The notes beneath the pieces are model-generated. The model was given only the letters and a program-made list of their open reading frames with translations, searched no databases and had not been told where the DNA came from. The translations under genes were made by a program, and so were the position numbers. A DNA stretch of 64,000 nt, from NCBI RefSeq assembly GCF_007989605.1, contig NZ_BJUL01000006.1, positions 186,001 through 250,000 of the forward strand, read 5' to 3'. Positions 25,241 to 35,567 of this stretch are shown piece by piece (within the stretch, counting starts at the first letter, position 1; each line of letters opens with the position of its first letter). This DNA comes from Vreelandella venusta (GTDB taxonomy: Bacteria; Pseudomonadota; Gammaproteobacteria; Pseudomonadales; Halomonadaceae).

Positions 25241-26173
25241 TTATAAGGCTGCTTGGACTGCTGGCAGTGCTTCTTCACCTGCTCGAGTAGTCACCCCTTC
25301 TAGCCATGCTGCTAGCACATCATCGTTTTCATTGAGGTAACTACGCGCTGCCTCTCGAGGGTCTACCCCATCGTCCATAATGGCGCTCATCAATTGGTTT
25401 TCCATTTCCAGGGTGAACGTCATATTCTTTAGCAATTCACCGATATTAGGACATGCTTCCACAAACCCTGCCCGAGTATTGGTATGCACGGTTGCGCCCC
25501 CCAGGTTGTGACCAAAATAGTCGCCAGCATCAGATAAATACGCCATATCAAAATTAGTATTCATTGGATGCGGTTCCCAGCCTAAAAACACCATCCATTT
25601 CTCATTGGGCACCCTCGCGCGCAGTTCAGCCAGCATCCCCGCCTCGCTCGAATCGACGACTTGCCAATCACCTAGCCCATAGGCGTTATCATCAATCATT
25701 TGCTCAATCAGCTCGTTACCATCATTACCAGCTTCAATGCCGTGTAAACGCTGCTCAAACTGATCAGTATGCTCTGCCAAATCATTAACAGAGGTCACGC
25801 CCGCATCATAGACATACTGGGGCACTGCCAGGGTGTACTTGGCTCCCTCAAGGTTGACCACTAAGCGCTCAACCTCGCCGCGCTCCACATAAGGATCGCT
25901 GATAGAGGCCATCGACGGCATCCAGTTGCCTAAGAAGACGTCAAAATCGTTATTACTCATGCCCGCATAAGCAATCGGTACCGAGACAGTATCGACGCGC
26001 GTTTCGTAACCAAGCGCTTCCAATACCTCACTGGCCAGTGCTGTCGTTGCCGTGATGTCAGTCCAGCCCACTTCAGCAAAGCGAACACTACTGCACTCAT
26101 TGGCATAGGCAGCTACCGGTAAACAGGCAGTCAGCAGCAATGTACTTAGGCTTCGTGTATATGTCCGGTTCAT
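25241..26173 (-). CDS. Choline/betaine ABC transporter substrate-binding protein (ChoX/OpuAC type)
   Basis: Periplasmic binding protein of the OpuAC family, about 310 residues with a signal peptide ending near AYA|NE. The mature part shows FAEVGWTDITATTALASEVLEAL, FDVFLGNWMPSM, WMVFLGWEPHPMN and a C-terminal EAARSYLNENDDVLAAWLEG, as in ChoX-type proteins. Aromatic residues in these motifs form the cation-binding box in the family. ATG 26173 has GGAGA eight bases upstream and is preferred over earlier starts. It is divergent from betIBA across a BetI palindrome. No permease or ATPase gene stands next to it. Confidence 0.88.
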   Translation of the reverse strand: MNRTYTRSLSTLLLTACLPVAAYANECSSVRFAEVGWTDITATTALASEVLEALGYETRVDTVSVPIAYAGMSNNDFDVFLGNWMPSMASISDPYVERGEVERLVVNLEGAKYTLAVPQYVYDAGVTSVNDLAEHTDQFEQRLHGIEAGNDGNELIEQMIDDNAYGLGDWQVVDSSEAGMLAELRARVPNEKWMVFLGWEPHPMNTNFDMAYLSDAGDYFGHNLGGATVHTNTRAGFVEACPNIGELLKNMTFTLEMENQLMSAIMDDGVDPREAARSYLNENDDVLAAWLEGVTTRAGEEALPAVQAAL

Positions 26174-26267
26174 ATTGATCTTCTCCATTATCGGTTTTGT
26201 ATGAGTGCGCCCTGTATGCAACATTCGTTCAGCTGTAAAAGCGAGAAAACAGCGCAGACTTTTATTG

Positions 26268-26281
26268 ATTGAACGTTCAAT
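26268..26281. promoter_or_regulatory. Predicted BetI operator
   Basis: ATTGAACGTTCAAT is a perfect 14-bp palindrome, centred about 100 bp from both the binding-protein gene and betI, and closely matches BetI-type operators of bet loci. It would allow choline-responsive control of both divergent units. Confidence 0.85.
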
Positions 26282-26372
26282 AAAAAAATGCCATCATGAT
26301 CAGGTAATCATGCCTACTCCTAGTTTTCAAGGACAGGAGCCAATGGGCATTCAACGTCAGTAGGAGATAGCT

Positions 26373-26996
26373 GTGCCTAAGGTGGGAATGGAACCGATAC
26401 GCCGCCAGCAGTTAATTAAGGCTACCATGGCGGCCATTGATGAAGTTGGTTTAGCAGAAGCAACCGTCATGCGAATCGCCCGTCATGCTGGCGTTTCGGC
26501 GGGCATTATTAGTCACTACTTTGGCGGCAAGGATGGCCTGCTGGAAGCAACAATGCGGCAGATTTTGACCGATCTTAGTGAGGCCGTTGCAGCACGCCGC
26601 CGTGCGTTAGAAGACGACTCCCCCCGGGCGCACATTGGCGCCATCATCGAAGGTAACTTTGATCGCACCCAGGTGACCGGCCCCGCCGCCAAAACATGGC
26701 TCGCCTTTTGGGCTAGCAGCATGCACAAGCCCGTGCTTCAGCGGCTGCAGAATGTCAACGATCGCCGCCTTTACGCCAATTTATGTCATCAATTCCAGCG
26801 CGTCATGCCCCGCGCAGACGCCCGCAATGCCGCCCGCGGTTTGGCCGCGATGATTGATGGTCTATGGCTGCGTGGCGCACTGACACCAGAAGGGCTCGAC
26901 GCCGCTGAAGCGCGACATCTTGCGCACACCTATCTCGACCAACTGCTTATTCATCATGGGTGTCAGAACCGTGCATCCACTGCAGAGACACAGTAA
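26373..26996 (+). CDS. betI: TetR-family choline-responsive repressor BetI
   Basis: A 207-residue TetR regulator: N-terminal [22 protein letters not shown] and the recognition helix [21 protein letters not shown], then the BetI-typical [18 protein letters not shown] and [11 protein letters not shown]. BetI represses the bet genes until choline is present. The GTG start at 26373 has TAGGAGATA upstream. betB begins 10 nt after its stop, so the genes form one operon with betA. Confidence 0.96.
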   Translation: MPKVGMEPIRRQQLIKATMAAIDEVGLAEATVMRIARHAGVSAGIISHYFGGKDGLLEATMRQILTDLSEAVAARRRALEDDSPRAHIGAIIEGNFDRTQVTGPAAKTWLAFWASSMHKPVLQRLQNVNDRRLYANLCHQFQRVMPRADARNAARGLAAMIDGLWLRGALTPEGLDAAEARHLAHTYLDQLLIHHGCQNRASTAETQ

Positions 26997-27006
26997 GGAG
27001 ACCAAC

Positions 27007-28476
27007 ATGGCCGCTCAAGACATTCAGCCACTTTATATTGATGGTCGCCCGGTAGACGCCACTTCAGGCGAGACATTTACCGTTTCAAACCCCTACGATG
27101 GCAGCCTGCTTGCCACGATTGGCCAGGCAAGCCAAGCTGATGTTGATAGCGCTGTCGAAGCCGCCCAACGCGGACAGCGTCAATGGGCTTCGATGACGGG
27201 CATGGAACGCTCACGCGTTCTGCTGCGCGCTGTTGCACTGTTAAGAGAACGCAACGATGAGCTTGCCGAGCTAGAAACTCACAATACCGGCAAGCCTATT
27301 AGCGAAACCGCCAGTGTTGATATTGTGACGGGAGCCGATGCCTTGGAGTATTACGCAGGCCTTGCCCCCGCTATCGAAGGCAGCCAGATTCCGCTGCGCG
27401 ACAGCTCCTTTGTATATACCCGTCGCGAGCCACTCGGTGTCATTGGTGCCATTGGCGCCTGGAACTATCCCATTCAAATCGCTTGCTGGAAAGCCGCACC
27501 TGCGTTGGCAGCGGGCAACGCCATTGTCTTCAAACCTAGTGAAGTTACACCGCTAACCGCCATCAAACTGGCTGAAATCTTCACTGAAGCAGGCCTACCT
27601 AACGGTGTTTTCAATGTCGTTCAAGGCGATGGCCGCGTTGGCGCGATGCTGACTGAGCATCCAGGTATCGCCAAGGTATCGTTTACTGGCGAAGTCGGCA
27701 CGGGAAAAAAAGTAATGGCCGCTGCGGGTGGCTCTACGCTGAAAGATGTCACCATGGAACTAGGCGGCAAGTCCCCGCTGATCGTGTTTGCCGATGCTGA
27801 TTTAGATCGTGCCGCCGATGCCGCTATGATGGCCAACTTCTACTCCAGCGGCCAGATTTGCACCAACGGCACTCGCGTATTCGTGGAGCGCAGCGTCAAA
27901 GATACCTTTGAGGCGAAGCTGGTTGAGCGCGTTCAGCGTATCAAAGCGGGTAACCCGATGGACCCCAGCGTTAACTTCGGCCCGCTAGTAAGTTTTGAAC
28001 ATCAGCAAAAAGTGCTTTCCTATATTGCCTTGGGTAAAGAGCAAGGCGCGCGAGTATTGGCAGGTGGCGATGCGTGGAATAGCGGCGATTGGGCGAAAGG
28101 CGCCTGGGCAGCCCCCACCATCTTCACCGATTGCACTGACGATATGCGCATCGTAAGAGAAGAGATTTTTGGCCCAGTGATGTCCGTACTCGCCTTTGAA
28201 GACGAAGACGATGTTATTCGTCGCGCCAATGACACCAAGTACGGCCTGGCGGCGGGTGTGTTCAGTGAAAGCTTAAGCCGTGCTCACCGGGTTATTCATC
28301 AGTTGGAAGCTGGCATTTGCTGGATCAACACCTGGGGCGAGTCACCTTCTGAAATGCCGGTAGGTGGCTACAAAGAGTCAGGCATCGGCCGCGAGAACGG
28401 TGTCGAGACGCTCAATCACTACACCCAGACCAAGTCGGTACAGATCGAGATGGGGCCATTTGAGTCGGTGTTTTAG
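27007..28476 (+). CDS. betB: Betaine aldehyde dehydrogenase BetB
   Basis: NAD(P)-dependent oxidation of betaine aldehyde to the osmoprotectant glycine betaine. The 489-residue protein has the ALDH landmarks: [32 protein letters not shown] with the general-base Glu, the catalytic Cys in [13 protein letters not shown], and [14 protein letters not shown] 27007 has AAGGAG upstream, at the expected distance after betI. An earlier frame start inside betI is ignored. Confidence 0.97.
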   Translation: MAAQDIQPLYIDGRPVDATSGETFTVSNPYDGSLLATIGQASQADVDSAVEAAQRGQRQWASMTGMERSRVLLRAVALLRERNDELAELETHNTGKPISETASVDIVTGADALEYYAGLAPAIEGSQIPLRDSSFVYTRREPLGVIGAIGAWNYPIQIACWKAAPALAAGNAIVFKPSEVTPLTAIKLAEIFTEAGLPNGVFNVVQGDGRVGAMLTEHPGIAKVSFTGEVGTGKKVMAAAGGSTLKDVTMELGGKSPLIVFADADLDRAADAAMMANFYSSGQICTNGTRVFVERSVKDTFEAKLVERVQRIKAGNPMDPSVNFGPLVSFEHQQKVLSYIALGKEQGARVLAGGDAWNSGDWAKGAWAAPTIFTDCTDDMRIVREEIFGPVMSVLAFEDEDDVIRRANDTKYGLAAGVFSESLSRAHRVIHQLEAGICWINTWGESPSEMPVGGYKESGIGRENGVETLNHYTQTKSVQIEMGPFESVF

Positions 28477-28575
28477 GCGAAGTAATGGACGTTCCCGGTA
28501 GGTATATCGAAGAGAAACATCCCTTTTATACCTACCGGCTAATTCCCCATCATTCGGCTCTTCCAAGGTAAAAGC

Positions 28576-30252
28576 ATGTCTCAACCACGCGAATTTGATT
28601 ACATCATTATCGGTGCAGGCTCGGCCGGCAATGTACTGGCTACCCGCCTCACCGAAGACAGTGACGTCAGCGTTTTGCTGCTTGAAGCAGGCGGCCCTGA
28701 TTACCGTTTCGATTTTCGCACCCAAATGCCCGCCGCGCTGGCCTACCCGCTACAAGGCAAACGCTATAACTGGGCATTTGAAACCGACCCCGAACCCTAT
28801 ATGGATGGCCGTCGCATGGAGTGCGGCCGTGGCAAAGGCCTGGGCGGCTCTTCACTGATCAACGGCATGTGCTATATCCGCGGCAACGCTCTGGATTACG
28901 ATAACTGGGCCAAGCAACCCGGCTTAGAGGAGTGGGATTACCTCAGTTGCCTGCCCTATTTCAAAAAATGCGAAACCCGCGATATTGGCCCTAATGAGTA
29001 CCACGGCGGCGACGGCCCGGTCAGCGTGACCACGCCGAAAGCTGGCAATAATCCGCTTTACCGCACGTTTATCGAAGCGGGGAAGCAAGCAGGCTACCCT
29101 GAAACCGAGGATGTTAACGGCTACCAGCAAGAGGGCTTTGGCCCCATGGACCGCTTCGTCACACCCAAGGGGCGCCGTGCGTCGACTGCACGCGGCTACC
29201 TGGACACTGCCAAGCAGCGCAGCAACCTGACCATTGAAACCCACGCAGTCACCGATGTGATTGAATTTGACGGCAAACGTGCCGTTGGCGTGCGTTACGA
29301 GCAGAAAGGTCAGCTACACAAGGCCCGCGCTCGCCGGGAAGTGCTGCTGTGTGGCGGTGCCATTGCCTCACCACAGATTCTTCAGCGCTCTGGAGTAGGC
29401 AACCCCGAATGGCTTCGGGAATTAGGCATTTCAGTCATCCATGAGTTACCCGGCGTAGGCGAGAATCTCCAGGACCACCTTGAGATGTACATTCAGTACG
29501 AATGCAAAGAGCCTATTTCGCTGTATCCGGCGCTGAAATGGTACAACCAGCCGAAAATTGGTGCCGAGTGGTTATTTAAGGGCACTGGCGTCGGCGCCAG
29601 CAACCAGTTTGAATCCTGCGGTTTTATTCGTAGCAATGATGCGGAAGAGTGGCCAAACCTGCAGTACCACTTCCTGCCCATCGCGATCAGTTACAACGGC
29701 AAAAGCGCCGTCCAAGCACATGGCTTCCAGGCTCACGTTGGCTCGATGCGTTCGGAAAGCCGGGGACGAATTCGATTAACCTCGAAAGACCCACACGCGG
29801 CACCTAGCATCTTGTTTAACTACATGGCCAAAGAGAAAGATTGGCAAGAGTTCCGCGATGCGATTCGCTTAACCCGCGATATCATCGCGCAACCAGCGTT
29901 TGATAAGTACCGTGGCCGTGAAATTTCCCCTGGCCCTAGCGTGCAAAGTGATGAAGAACTCGATAACTTCGTCAAGCAACACGCTGAAACGGCTTATCAC
30001 CCGTGTGGCAGTTGCCGCATGGGCGAAGGTGAGATGGCAGTAACCGATAGCCAAGGCCGCGTACATGGGCTCGAAGGCCTGCGCGTCGTCGACGCCTCGC
30101 TGTTCCCGGTGATCCCTACCGGCAACCTAAACGCGCCTACTATTATGCTGGCGGAGAAAATTGCTGATCGCATCCGTGGACGTGAACCTTTGCCACGCGC
30201 CAAGGTGGATTATTACGTCGCTCACGGCGCACCCGCCAAACAGGCTTCGTAG
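28576..30252 (+). CDS. betA: Choline dehydrogenase BetA
   Basis: Membrane-associated FAD enzyme of the GMC family oxidising choline to betaine aldehyde. The 558-residue protein has the dinucleotide fold [17 protein letters not shown], the GMC signatures [17 protein letters not shown] and [15 protein letters not shown], and the C-terminal catalytic region [11 protein letters not shown] with [14 protein letters not shown]. It is last in betIBA, about 100 nt after betB, and is followed by a strong terminator. Confidence 0.97.
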   Translation: MSQPREFDYIIIGAGSAGNVLATRLTEDSDVSVLLLEAGGPDYRFDFRTQMPAALAYPLQGKRYNWAFETDPEPYMDGRRMECGRGKGLGGSSLINGMCYIRGNALDYDNWAKQPGLEEWDYLSCLPYFKKCETRDIGPNEYHGGDGPVSVTTPKAGNNPLYRTFIEAGKQAGYPETEDVNGYQQEGFGPMDRFVTPKGRRASTARGYLDTAKQRSNLTIETHAVTDVIEFDGKRAVGVRYEQKGQLHKARARREVLLCGGAIASPQILQRSGVGNPEWLRELGISVIHELPGVGENLQDHLEMYIQYECKEPISLYPALKWYNQPKIGAEWLFKGTGVGASNQFESCGFIRSNDAEEWPNLQYHFLPIAISYNGKSAVQAHGFQAHVGSMRSESRGRIRLTSKDPHAAPSILFNYMAKEKDWQEFRDAIRLTRDIIAQPAFDKYRGREISPGPSVQSDEELDNFVKQHAETAYHPCGSCRMGEGEMAVTDSQGRVHGLEGLRVVDASLFPVIPTGNLNAPTIMLAEKIADRIRGREPLPRAKVDYYVAHGAPAKQAS

Positions 30253-30280
30253 CTCACTCACACCTGCATGCAACACGCTC

Positions 30281-30313
30281 AACGCCATGGCCACTCGCCA
30301 TGGCGTTTTTTTA
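30281..30313 (+). terminator. Rho-independent terminator of betIBA
   Basis: AACGCCATGG (30281-30290) pairs with CCATGGCGTT (30298-30307) around a 7-nt loop and runs into a stretch of T. It lies 29 nt after the betA stop. Confidence 0.92.
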
Positions 30314-30397
30314 TGGCCTATTTACGCTACAGTAAAGAGACTATAGCGAATGTATAAGAGTGAAATGCTTGCACTGATATAGGTGACTCTGACAATA

Positions 30398-30415
30398 TTC
30401 AAACATACGTTTAAA
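30398..30415. promoter_or_regulatory. Possible PsrA-type operator upstream of fadE
   Basis: TTCAAACATACGTTTAAA is an inverted repeat with core CAAAC-N4-GTTTA. PsrA of Pseudomonas binds G/CAAAC-N2-4-GTTTG/C, so only the last base departs. It lies 36-53 bp upstream of fadE, a promoter position. PsrA control of fadE is inference. Confidence 0.45.
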
Positions 30416-30450
30416 TACGTCCACAATTAACCACCCACGGAGAAACATCC

Positions 30451-32937
30451 ATGCTCACCTTACTACTCATTGTGCTTGCCGTTGCAGGCTTGCTCGTGGT
30501 GATGCGCCGCGAAGCAGGCGCTACGCCAGCACTCGCCCTGCTTGGCGTACTGGGCTTAGTAGGCTTAGTGCTTGGCGCGAGCGTTATTGGCACGCTGCTA
30601 TTGATTGCGGCTGCCGCCGTTGCCATTGCTGGTCTACCCGTATTACGCAGCAAGTGGCTGACGCCGCGCATTTTCGCCACCTTCAAAAAGGTAGCGCCGA
30701 AAGTGTCCGATACGGAGCGCACGGCATTAGAAGCGGGCAGCGTCTCCTGGGATGGTGAGCTTTTCTCAGGCAACCCCCAATGGGAGTCGTTACTTAACTA
30801 TAAAGACGACGGGCTGAGCGAAGCAGAACAAGCATTCTTGGATAACCAGTGTGCAACAGCAGCAGGCATGTGTAACGCCTGGGATATCGCCCAAGAACGC
30901 GCTGACCTACCCCAACAGCTTTGGGATTACCTAAAGAAAGAAGGCTTCTTCGGCATGATTATTCCGAAGGAGTACGGCGGCCTCGGATTCTCAGCTAAAG
31001 CCCAGTCCATGGTACTGCAGAAGCTCTCCGCCAATGAGACGCTGATGGTCACCGTTGGCGTACCAAACTCACTCGGCCCAGGCGAACTGCTGCTTAAATA
31101 CGGCACTCAACAACAGAAAGACCACTACTTGCCCCGTCTTGCTGATGGTCGCGAAATCCCCTGCTTCGGCCTAACCGGCCCGCGTGCTGGCTCTGATGCC
31201 ACGTCGTTACCGGATACAGGCGTTGTCTGTAAGCAAGTTATCAATGGCGAAGAAGTGCTTGGTTTACGCCTTAACTTCGAAAAACGCTGGATTACCCTGG
31301 CTCCCATTGCCACCGTGGTAGGTCTAGCCTTCCGTCTTTTTGATCCAGAAAAATTGCTCGGTGATGAAGAAGATCGCGGCATCACCCTTGCACTCGTTCC
31401 CCGGGATACTCAGGGCATGGATATCGGTCGCCGTCACCATCCTATCGGCAGCCCGTTTATGAACGGTCCGATTAAAGGTAACGACGTGTTTGTGCCGCTG
31501 GATACCATTATTGGTGGCCCAGATATGATCGGCCAAGGCTGGCGCATGCTGGTCGAGTGCCTGTCGATTGGACGTTGCATTACCTTGCCTTCTGGTGCGA
31601 CCGGTACCGCCCGCTACGCGCTAGGCTGGAGCGGTGGTTTTACCCGCGTACGTCGTCAGTTCAACGTACCCGTCGCTGAAATGGAAGGCGTACAGGAGCC
31701 GTTAGCACGCATGGCCTCGCTGGCTTACATCTCTGCTGCTACGGTTTACCAAACCGCTAACCTGATCGACCATGGCGAAAAACCCGCCGTTCCTTCAGCC
31801 ATCTTGAAGAGCCAACTAACCGAGTTCCAGCGTGTGCTGCTTAGCGACGCAATGGATGTTCACGGTGGTAAAGCCGTTACCCTTGGTCCACGCAACTATC
31901 TGGGCATTGGCTACAGTGCTAACCCGGTGGCCATCACCGTGGAAGGCGCCAACATTATGACTCGCAACCTGATGATCTTTGGTCAAGGTGCGATTCGCTG
32001 CCATCCCTATGTACTGGACGAGCTAGCGGCTAAAGATGCCAACGACGTTAAAGCCTTCGACAAAGCCTTCTTTGGCCACGCAGGGCTGATTTTCGGCAAT
32101 GCTGCTCGTGCCTTTACGCTTGGGTTTGGCCTGGGCAAAGCCAATGTACCTTTTAGTGGCCCTGCGGCTATCTACGCCCAGGATATTGCACGCATTTCAG
32201 CAGGCTTTGGCCTATGTGCCGACGCCGCCATGGCCAGCCTTGGCTCTGAACTCAAGAAGCGCGAAATGCTCTCAGCACGCTTGGGTGATGTTCTGTCTAA
32301 TCTGTATCTAGCTTCCATGGTACTGAAACAGTGGCACACCGGTGACCAAGTAGAGGGTGAAGAAGCGCTGCTGCACTACAGCCTGAGGTTCCTGCTAAAC
32401 CGTGCCGAACAGGCGTTCGTTGAAATTTTCGATAACCTACCGAACCGCGCGCTAGGCAAAGTATTGAAAGTCGTTGTAATGCCAACCGGCCGCCGCTGGA
32501 ATAAACCGCATGACGACTTGGCTCGCGATATCGCACAGCGCGTATCCACACATAGCGCCCTGCGCAGCAAGCTACTTTCCAATACCTGGGATAAAGATGA
32601 TGGCGCAGAGTCTAACCCGCTGGCGCGCTATAACGCGCTGCTGGTGGATTATGACCGCGCCGAAACGCTCTATCGCACGGTGAACAAAGCCTATGCCAAA
32701 GGTGAGCTGCCACAAACGGCACTACACCCTGAAGCACGCATTGAGGCCGCACTGGACAAAGGCATTATCCAAGAAGACGACGCGCAGTTTATGCGCACTT
32801 TTGAGGCGGAAGTACTCGAGATGTTAACGGTTGATGACTTCGCCTATGACGCGTTTGCCAATGATAAATCGACCTTGATTAATCACAATGCAGCGCCTGT
32901 GGCCGCGCCGCAGCAAGAAGAAACCAGCGTTAAGTAG
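30451..32937 (+). CDS. fadE: Acyl-CoA dehydrogenase FadE
   Basis: First enzyme of fatty acid beta-oxidation, making enoyl-CoA. The 828-residue protein has an N-terminal hydrophobic region (about residues 1-65) as in E. coli FadE. The central FAD-dependent domain includes IIPKEYGGLGFSAKAQS, CFGLTGPRAGSDATS, KRWITLAPIATV and TVEGANIMTRNLMIFGQG. A long C-terminal DUF1974-type region ends HNAAPVAAPQQEETS. The start has CACGGAGAAAC before it. It stands alone between two terminators. Confidence 0.96.
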   Translation: MLTLLLIVLAVAGLLVVMRREAGATPALALLGVLGLVGLVLGASVIGTLLLIAAAAVAIAGLPVLRSKWLTPRIFATFKKVAPKVSDTERTALEAGSVSWDGELFSGNPQWESLLNYKDDGLSEAEQAFLDNQCATAAGMCNAWDIAQERADLPQQLWDYLKKEGFFGMIIPKEYGGLGFSAKAQSMVLQKLSANETLMVTVGVPNSLGPGELLLKYGTQQQKDHYLPRLADGREIPCFGLTGPRAGSDATSLPDTGVVCKQVINGEEVLGLRLNFEKRWITLAPIATVVGLAFRLFDPEKLLGDEEDRGITLALVPRDTQGMDIGRRHHPIGSPFMNGPIKGNDVFVPLDTIIGGPDMIGQGWRMLVECLSIGRCITLPSGATGTARYALGWSGGFTRVRRQFNVPVAEMEGVQEPLARMASLAYISAATVYQTANLIDHGEKPAVPSAILKSQLTEFQRVLLSDAMDVHGGKAVTLGPRNYLGIGYSANPVAITVEGANIMTRNLMIFGQGAIRCHPYVLDELAAKDANDVKAFDKAFFGHAGLIFGNAARAFTLGFGLGKANVPFSGPAAIYAQDIARISAGFGLCADAAMASLGSELKKREMLSARLGDVLSNLYLASMVLKQWHTGDQVEGEEALLHYSLRFLLNRAEQAFVEIFDNLPNRALGKVLKVVVMPTGRRWNKPHDDLARDIAQRVSTHSALRSKLLSNTWDKDDGAESNPLARYNALLVDYDRAETLYRTVNKAYAKGELPQTALHPEARIEAALDKGIIQEDDAQFMRTFEAEVLEMLTVDDFAYDAFANDKSTLINHNAAPVAAPQQEETSVK

Positions 32938-32963
32938 TTCTATCTCGCTTTAACTAGCCCTGT

Positions 32964-32991
32964 AACCGGCCTCTCCAGGCCGGTTTTTTTT
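32964..32991 (+). terminator. Rho-independent terminator of fadE
   Basis: AACCGGCCT, loop CTCC, AGGCCGGTT followed by a run of T. The perfect 9-bp stem begins 27 nt after the fadE stop. Confidence 0.94.
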
Positions 32992-33379
32992 GCGCATTTT
33001 CAAAAACGAAACAAACGAACATTCATATATCTCAATCATCGGCTGCCTTGCTGCTCGGAACGCCCCGTTTTACTGCCAATCTCTCACAAAAATAGCGGCC
33101 ATTAGATACTCTTAATCGCAGAAGCAGCAAAGATGTACGCCTAAAAGCGAATACCAACAGCTACAAAAGTCGTTGCAAGTTCGCAAATGATCAACTAGCC
33201 TTTCGTTATTGAAAATAAAGTGAATAAAAATCCGCTTGATGGTTGACTGACAATAAAGTGCAAACAGCCCAGGCTAACATCTCGAATAAGTGAGTATTGC
33301 TTCACTTTTATCAATAGCGATCAACGCCACACCTCTACCAATAACATCAATCTATAACAATGACGTTAGCGAGATCGGC
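32992..33379. promoter_or_regulatory. Upstream region of the glycerol importer operon
   Basis: About 390 bp of AT-rich DNA without a gene; a longer in-frame reading from 33290 is an unlikely extension of glpS. It holds a half-site ACGAACATT at 33015-33023, the same nonamer as at 43865-43873 before glpR. This equals the right half of the E. coli GlpR operator. The region probably contains the promoter, but I could not place it. Confidence 0.4.
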
Positions 33380-34477
33380 ATGTCCTTACATCTGCAAAAT
33401 ATCGACCACATTGTCGGTGGTGAATCCCATATCAGTGGGGTGAACCTCGAGCTGGAGCCGGGTTCCTTCAATGTGCTGCTAGGGCGAACCCTGGCAGGTA
33501 AAACAACGCTCATGCGATTAATGGCGGGGTTGGAGCAACCTACCCGGGGGCGAATCTACATGGATGGCAAGGATGTCACGGGCGTATCCGTCCGCAAACG
33601 CAATGTCTCCATGGTCTATCAGCAGTTCATTAATTACCCAAGCCTTAACGTTTACGACAATATCGCGTCGCCACTGAAATTGGCTAAGGCATCCAAGCAG
33701 GAAATCGACAAGCGTGTGCGCGAAACCGCCGCCATGCTGGGGATTGACCACTTACTGGACCGCTTGCCGCTTGAGCTTTCAGGCGGGCAACAGCAGCGTA
33801 CCGCCATGGGCCGCGCTTTGGTTAAGGATGCGGACCTGATCCTGTTTGATGAACCGTTGGTCAATCTTGACTACAAACTGCGTGAAGCACTACGCGATGA
33901 ACTTCGCGGGCTATTTAAGGCGCGAAACTGCATTGCCGTTTATGCCACCACAGAGCCCAACGAAGCGCTAGCGTTAGGCGGCAACACTGCCGTATTGCAT
34001 GAAGGCAAGCTGCTGCAATATGGCCCAACCGAGCAAATTTATCGCGAGCCTAACGGTATCCTGAGCGCTGAGATGTTTTCAGAACCGCCTATCAATATTG
34101 TGCCGGGACATCTTACTGCTAATGAAATCACCTTCGACCAGGATATCCATTTCCCCTGCGATGCGGCGCTGCGCAACCTACCTGCGGGAGCTTACCGATT
34201 CGGAGTCCGTGCTTCTCACGTCAGCCTACAGCCGAATGCAGCGGATGATTTAGAGCTTGAAGTTGAAGTTGAAGTGGCTGAAATCAGCGGCTCGGAAACC
34301 TTCCTCCACGTGCGACACAGCTTGTTTCCTTTAGTACTCCATTTGCTTGGCATCCATACCCCTAAAGTCAATCAGCGCATAAAGATCTACTTCCCTACCC
34401 ACAAGCTGTTTGTCTTCGATCAGCAGGGTTCTATTGTTCATACGCCGGAAACACGGGGAGTGAATCAGCATGGCTGA
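33380..34477 (+). CDS. glpS: Glycerol ABC importer ATPase GlpS
   Basis: First ATPase of a CUT1-type glycerol importer, 365 residues. Walker A is GRTLAGKTT (35-43), Q-loop Gln81, signature LSGGQ (133-137), Walker B ILFDEP with Glu158, then a C-terminal regulatory OB-fold region. The switch His of the H-loop is replaced by Thr191 (ATTEPNEA instead of the usual THD). ATG 33380 is chosen because the MSLHLQNIDH start matches ATPase domains and the upstream extension is non-conserved. It overlaps glpT by 8 nt. Confidence 0.9.
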   Translation: MSLHLQNIDHIVGGESHISGVNLELEPGSFNVLLGRTLAGKTTLMRLMAGLEQPTRGRIYMDGKDVTGVSVRKRNVSMVYQQFINYPSLNVYDNIASPLKLAKASKQEIDKRVRETAAMLGIDHLLDRLPLELSGGQQQRTAMGRALVKDADLILFDEPLVNLDYKLREALRDELRGLFKARNCIAVYATTEPNEALALGGNTAVLHEGKLLQYGPTEQIYREPNGILSAEMFSEPPINIVPGHLTANEITFDQDIHFPCDAALRNLPAGAYRFGVRASHVSLQPNAADDLELEVEVEVAEISGSETFLHVRHSLFPLVLHLLGIHTPKVNQRIKIYFPTHKLFVFDQQGSIVHTPETRGVNQHG

Positions 34478-35567
34478 GATCATATTAAAGGCTCTTGCGC
34501 ATACTTATAGCGCTAACCCGAAATCACCTGAAGATTACGCAATTCGCCAGATGGAGCATATCTGGCACCAAGGCGGCGCTTATGCCCTCCTGGGGCCATC
34601 AGGGTGTGGCAAATCCACCCTGCTGAACATTATTTCCGGGCTGCTCGAACCTTCCGAAGGGGATGTGCTATTTGATGGCCAGCGAGTTAACGAACTGCCG
34701 CCTGAGGAGCGCAACATCGCTCAGGTTTTTCAGTTTCCGGTGATTTACGACACCATGACGGTGTTTGATAACCTCGCCTTTCCATTGCGTAACATCAACA
34801 TTCCAGGTCACCGCATCACGCCAAAGGTAGAGGAAGTTGCGGAGATTCTAGAGTTAACTCCTCTGCTAAAGCGTAAAGCCAAAGGGCTAACCGCTGATGA
34901 GAAACAGAAGGTTTCAATGGGGCGCGGCTTGGTGCGCGATGATGTCTCGGCAATTCTGTTTGACGAGCCGTTAACGGTTATCGATCCACAGCTCAAGTGG
35001 AAATTACGCCGCAAGCTGAAGGAGATTCACCAGCGCTTCAATATCACCATGATTTACGTCACCCATGACCAGTTGGAAGCGGCAACGTTTGCCGACAAAA
35101 TCGCTGTGATGTATGAAGGTCAGGTGGTTCAGTTCGGCACTCCTCAAGAACTCTTTGAAACCCCCGCGCATACCTTTGTTGGCTATTTTATCGGCAGCCC
35201 TGGTATGAACATTCTGGATGTACGCCACCATGCGGGGGAAATCATCTTTGCTGATATACCGCTCCCCATACCGCAGGCGTTTGTTGACGCCATTGCCAAT
35301 ACCAACAGCTCGAATATAAAAATCGGCATTCGCCCCGAGTTTGTAACCGTGCATGCCAGCAAACGTGAAGGTGCCCTGCCCGCTCGTAAACGGCAGGTGC
35401 AAGATCTAGGCACCTATTCAATTGTTACCTTTGAGTTGGGTGGTCAGGCGTTTAAGGCACGCTTGCCGGAAGGTCATCCTGAATTCGGAGACGATATTTA
35501 TCTCACCTTTGACCACGATCAGTTAGGGCTGTTTGTGGACGAATATCGGGTGGAGGTTACCTCATGA
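34470..35567 (+). CDS. glpT: Glycerol ABC importer ATPase GlpT
   Basis: Second ATPase of the importer, 365 residues, not related to the glycerol-3-phosphate antiporter that bears the same name in E. coli. Walker A GPSGCGKST (42-50), Walker B with Glu166, and switch His199 in VTHDQLEA are canonical, but the signature motif is LTADEKQ (140-146) instead of LSGGQQQ. A C-terminal accessory domain follows from about 235. It overlaps glpS by 8 nt and glpP by 4 nt. It likely pairs with GlpS as a heterodimer. Confidence 0.9.
   Translation: MAEIILKALAHTYSANPKSPEDYAIRQMEHIWHQGGAYALLGPSGCGKSTLLNIISGLLEPSEGDVLFDGQRVNELPPEERNIAQVFQFPVIYDTMTVFDNLAFPLRNINIPGHRITPKVEEVAEILELTPLLKRKAKGLTADEKQKVSMGRGLVRDDVSAILFDEPLTVIDPQLKWKLRRKLKEIHQRFNITMIYVTHDQLEAATFADKIAVMYEGQVVQFGTPQELFETPAHTFVGYFIGSPGMNILDVRHHAGEIIFADIPLPIPQAFVDAIANTNSSNIKIGIRPEFVTVHASKREGALPARKRQVQDLGTYSIVTFELGGQAFKARLPEGHPEFGDDIYLTFDHDQLGLFVDEYRVEVTS

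Noticed and set aside
25105..25290. 61-residue plus-strand frame
   Set aside because: It starts in tRNA-Met and overlaps the end of the choline-binding protein gene.
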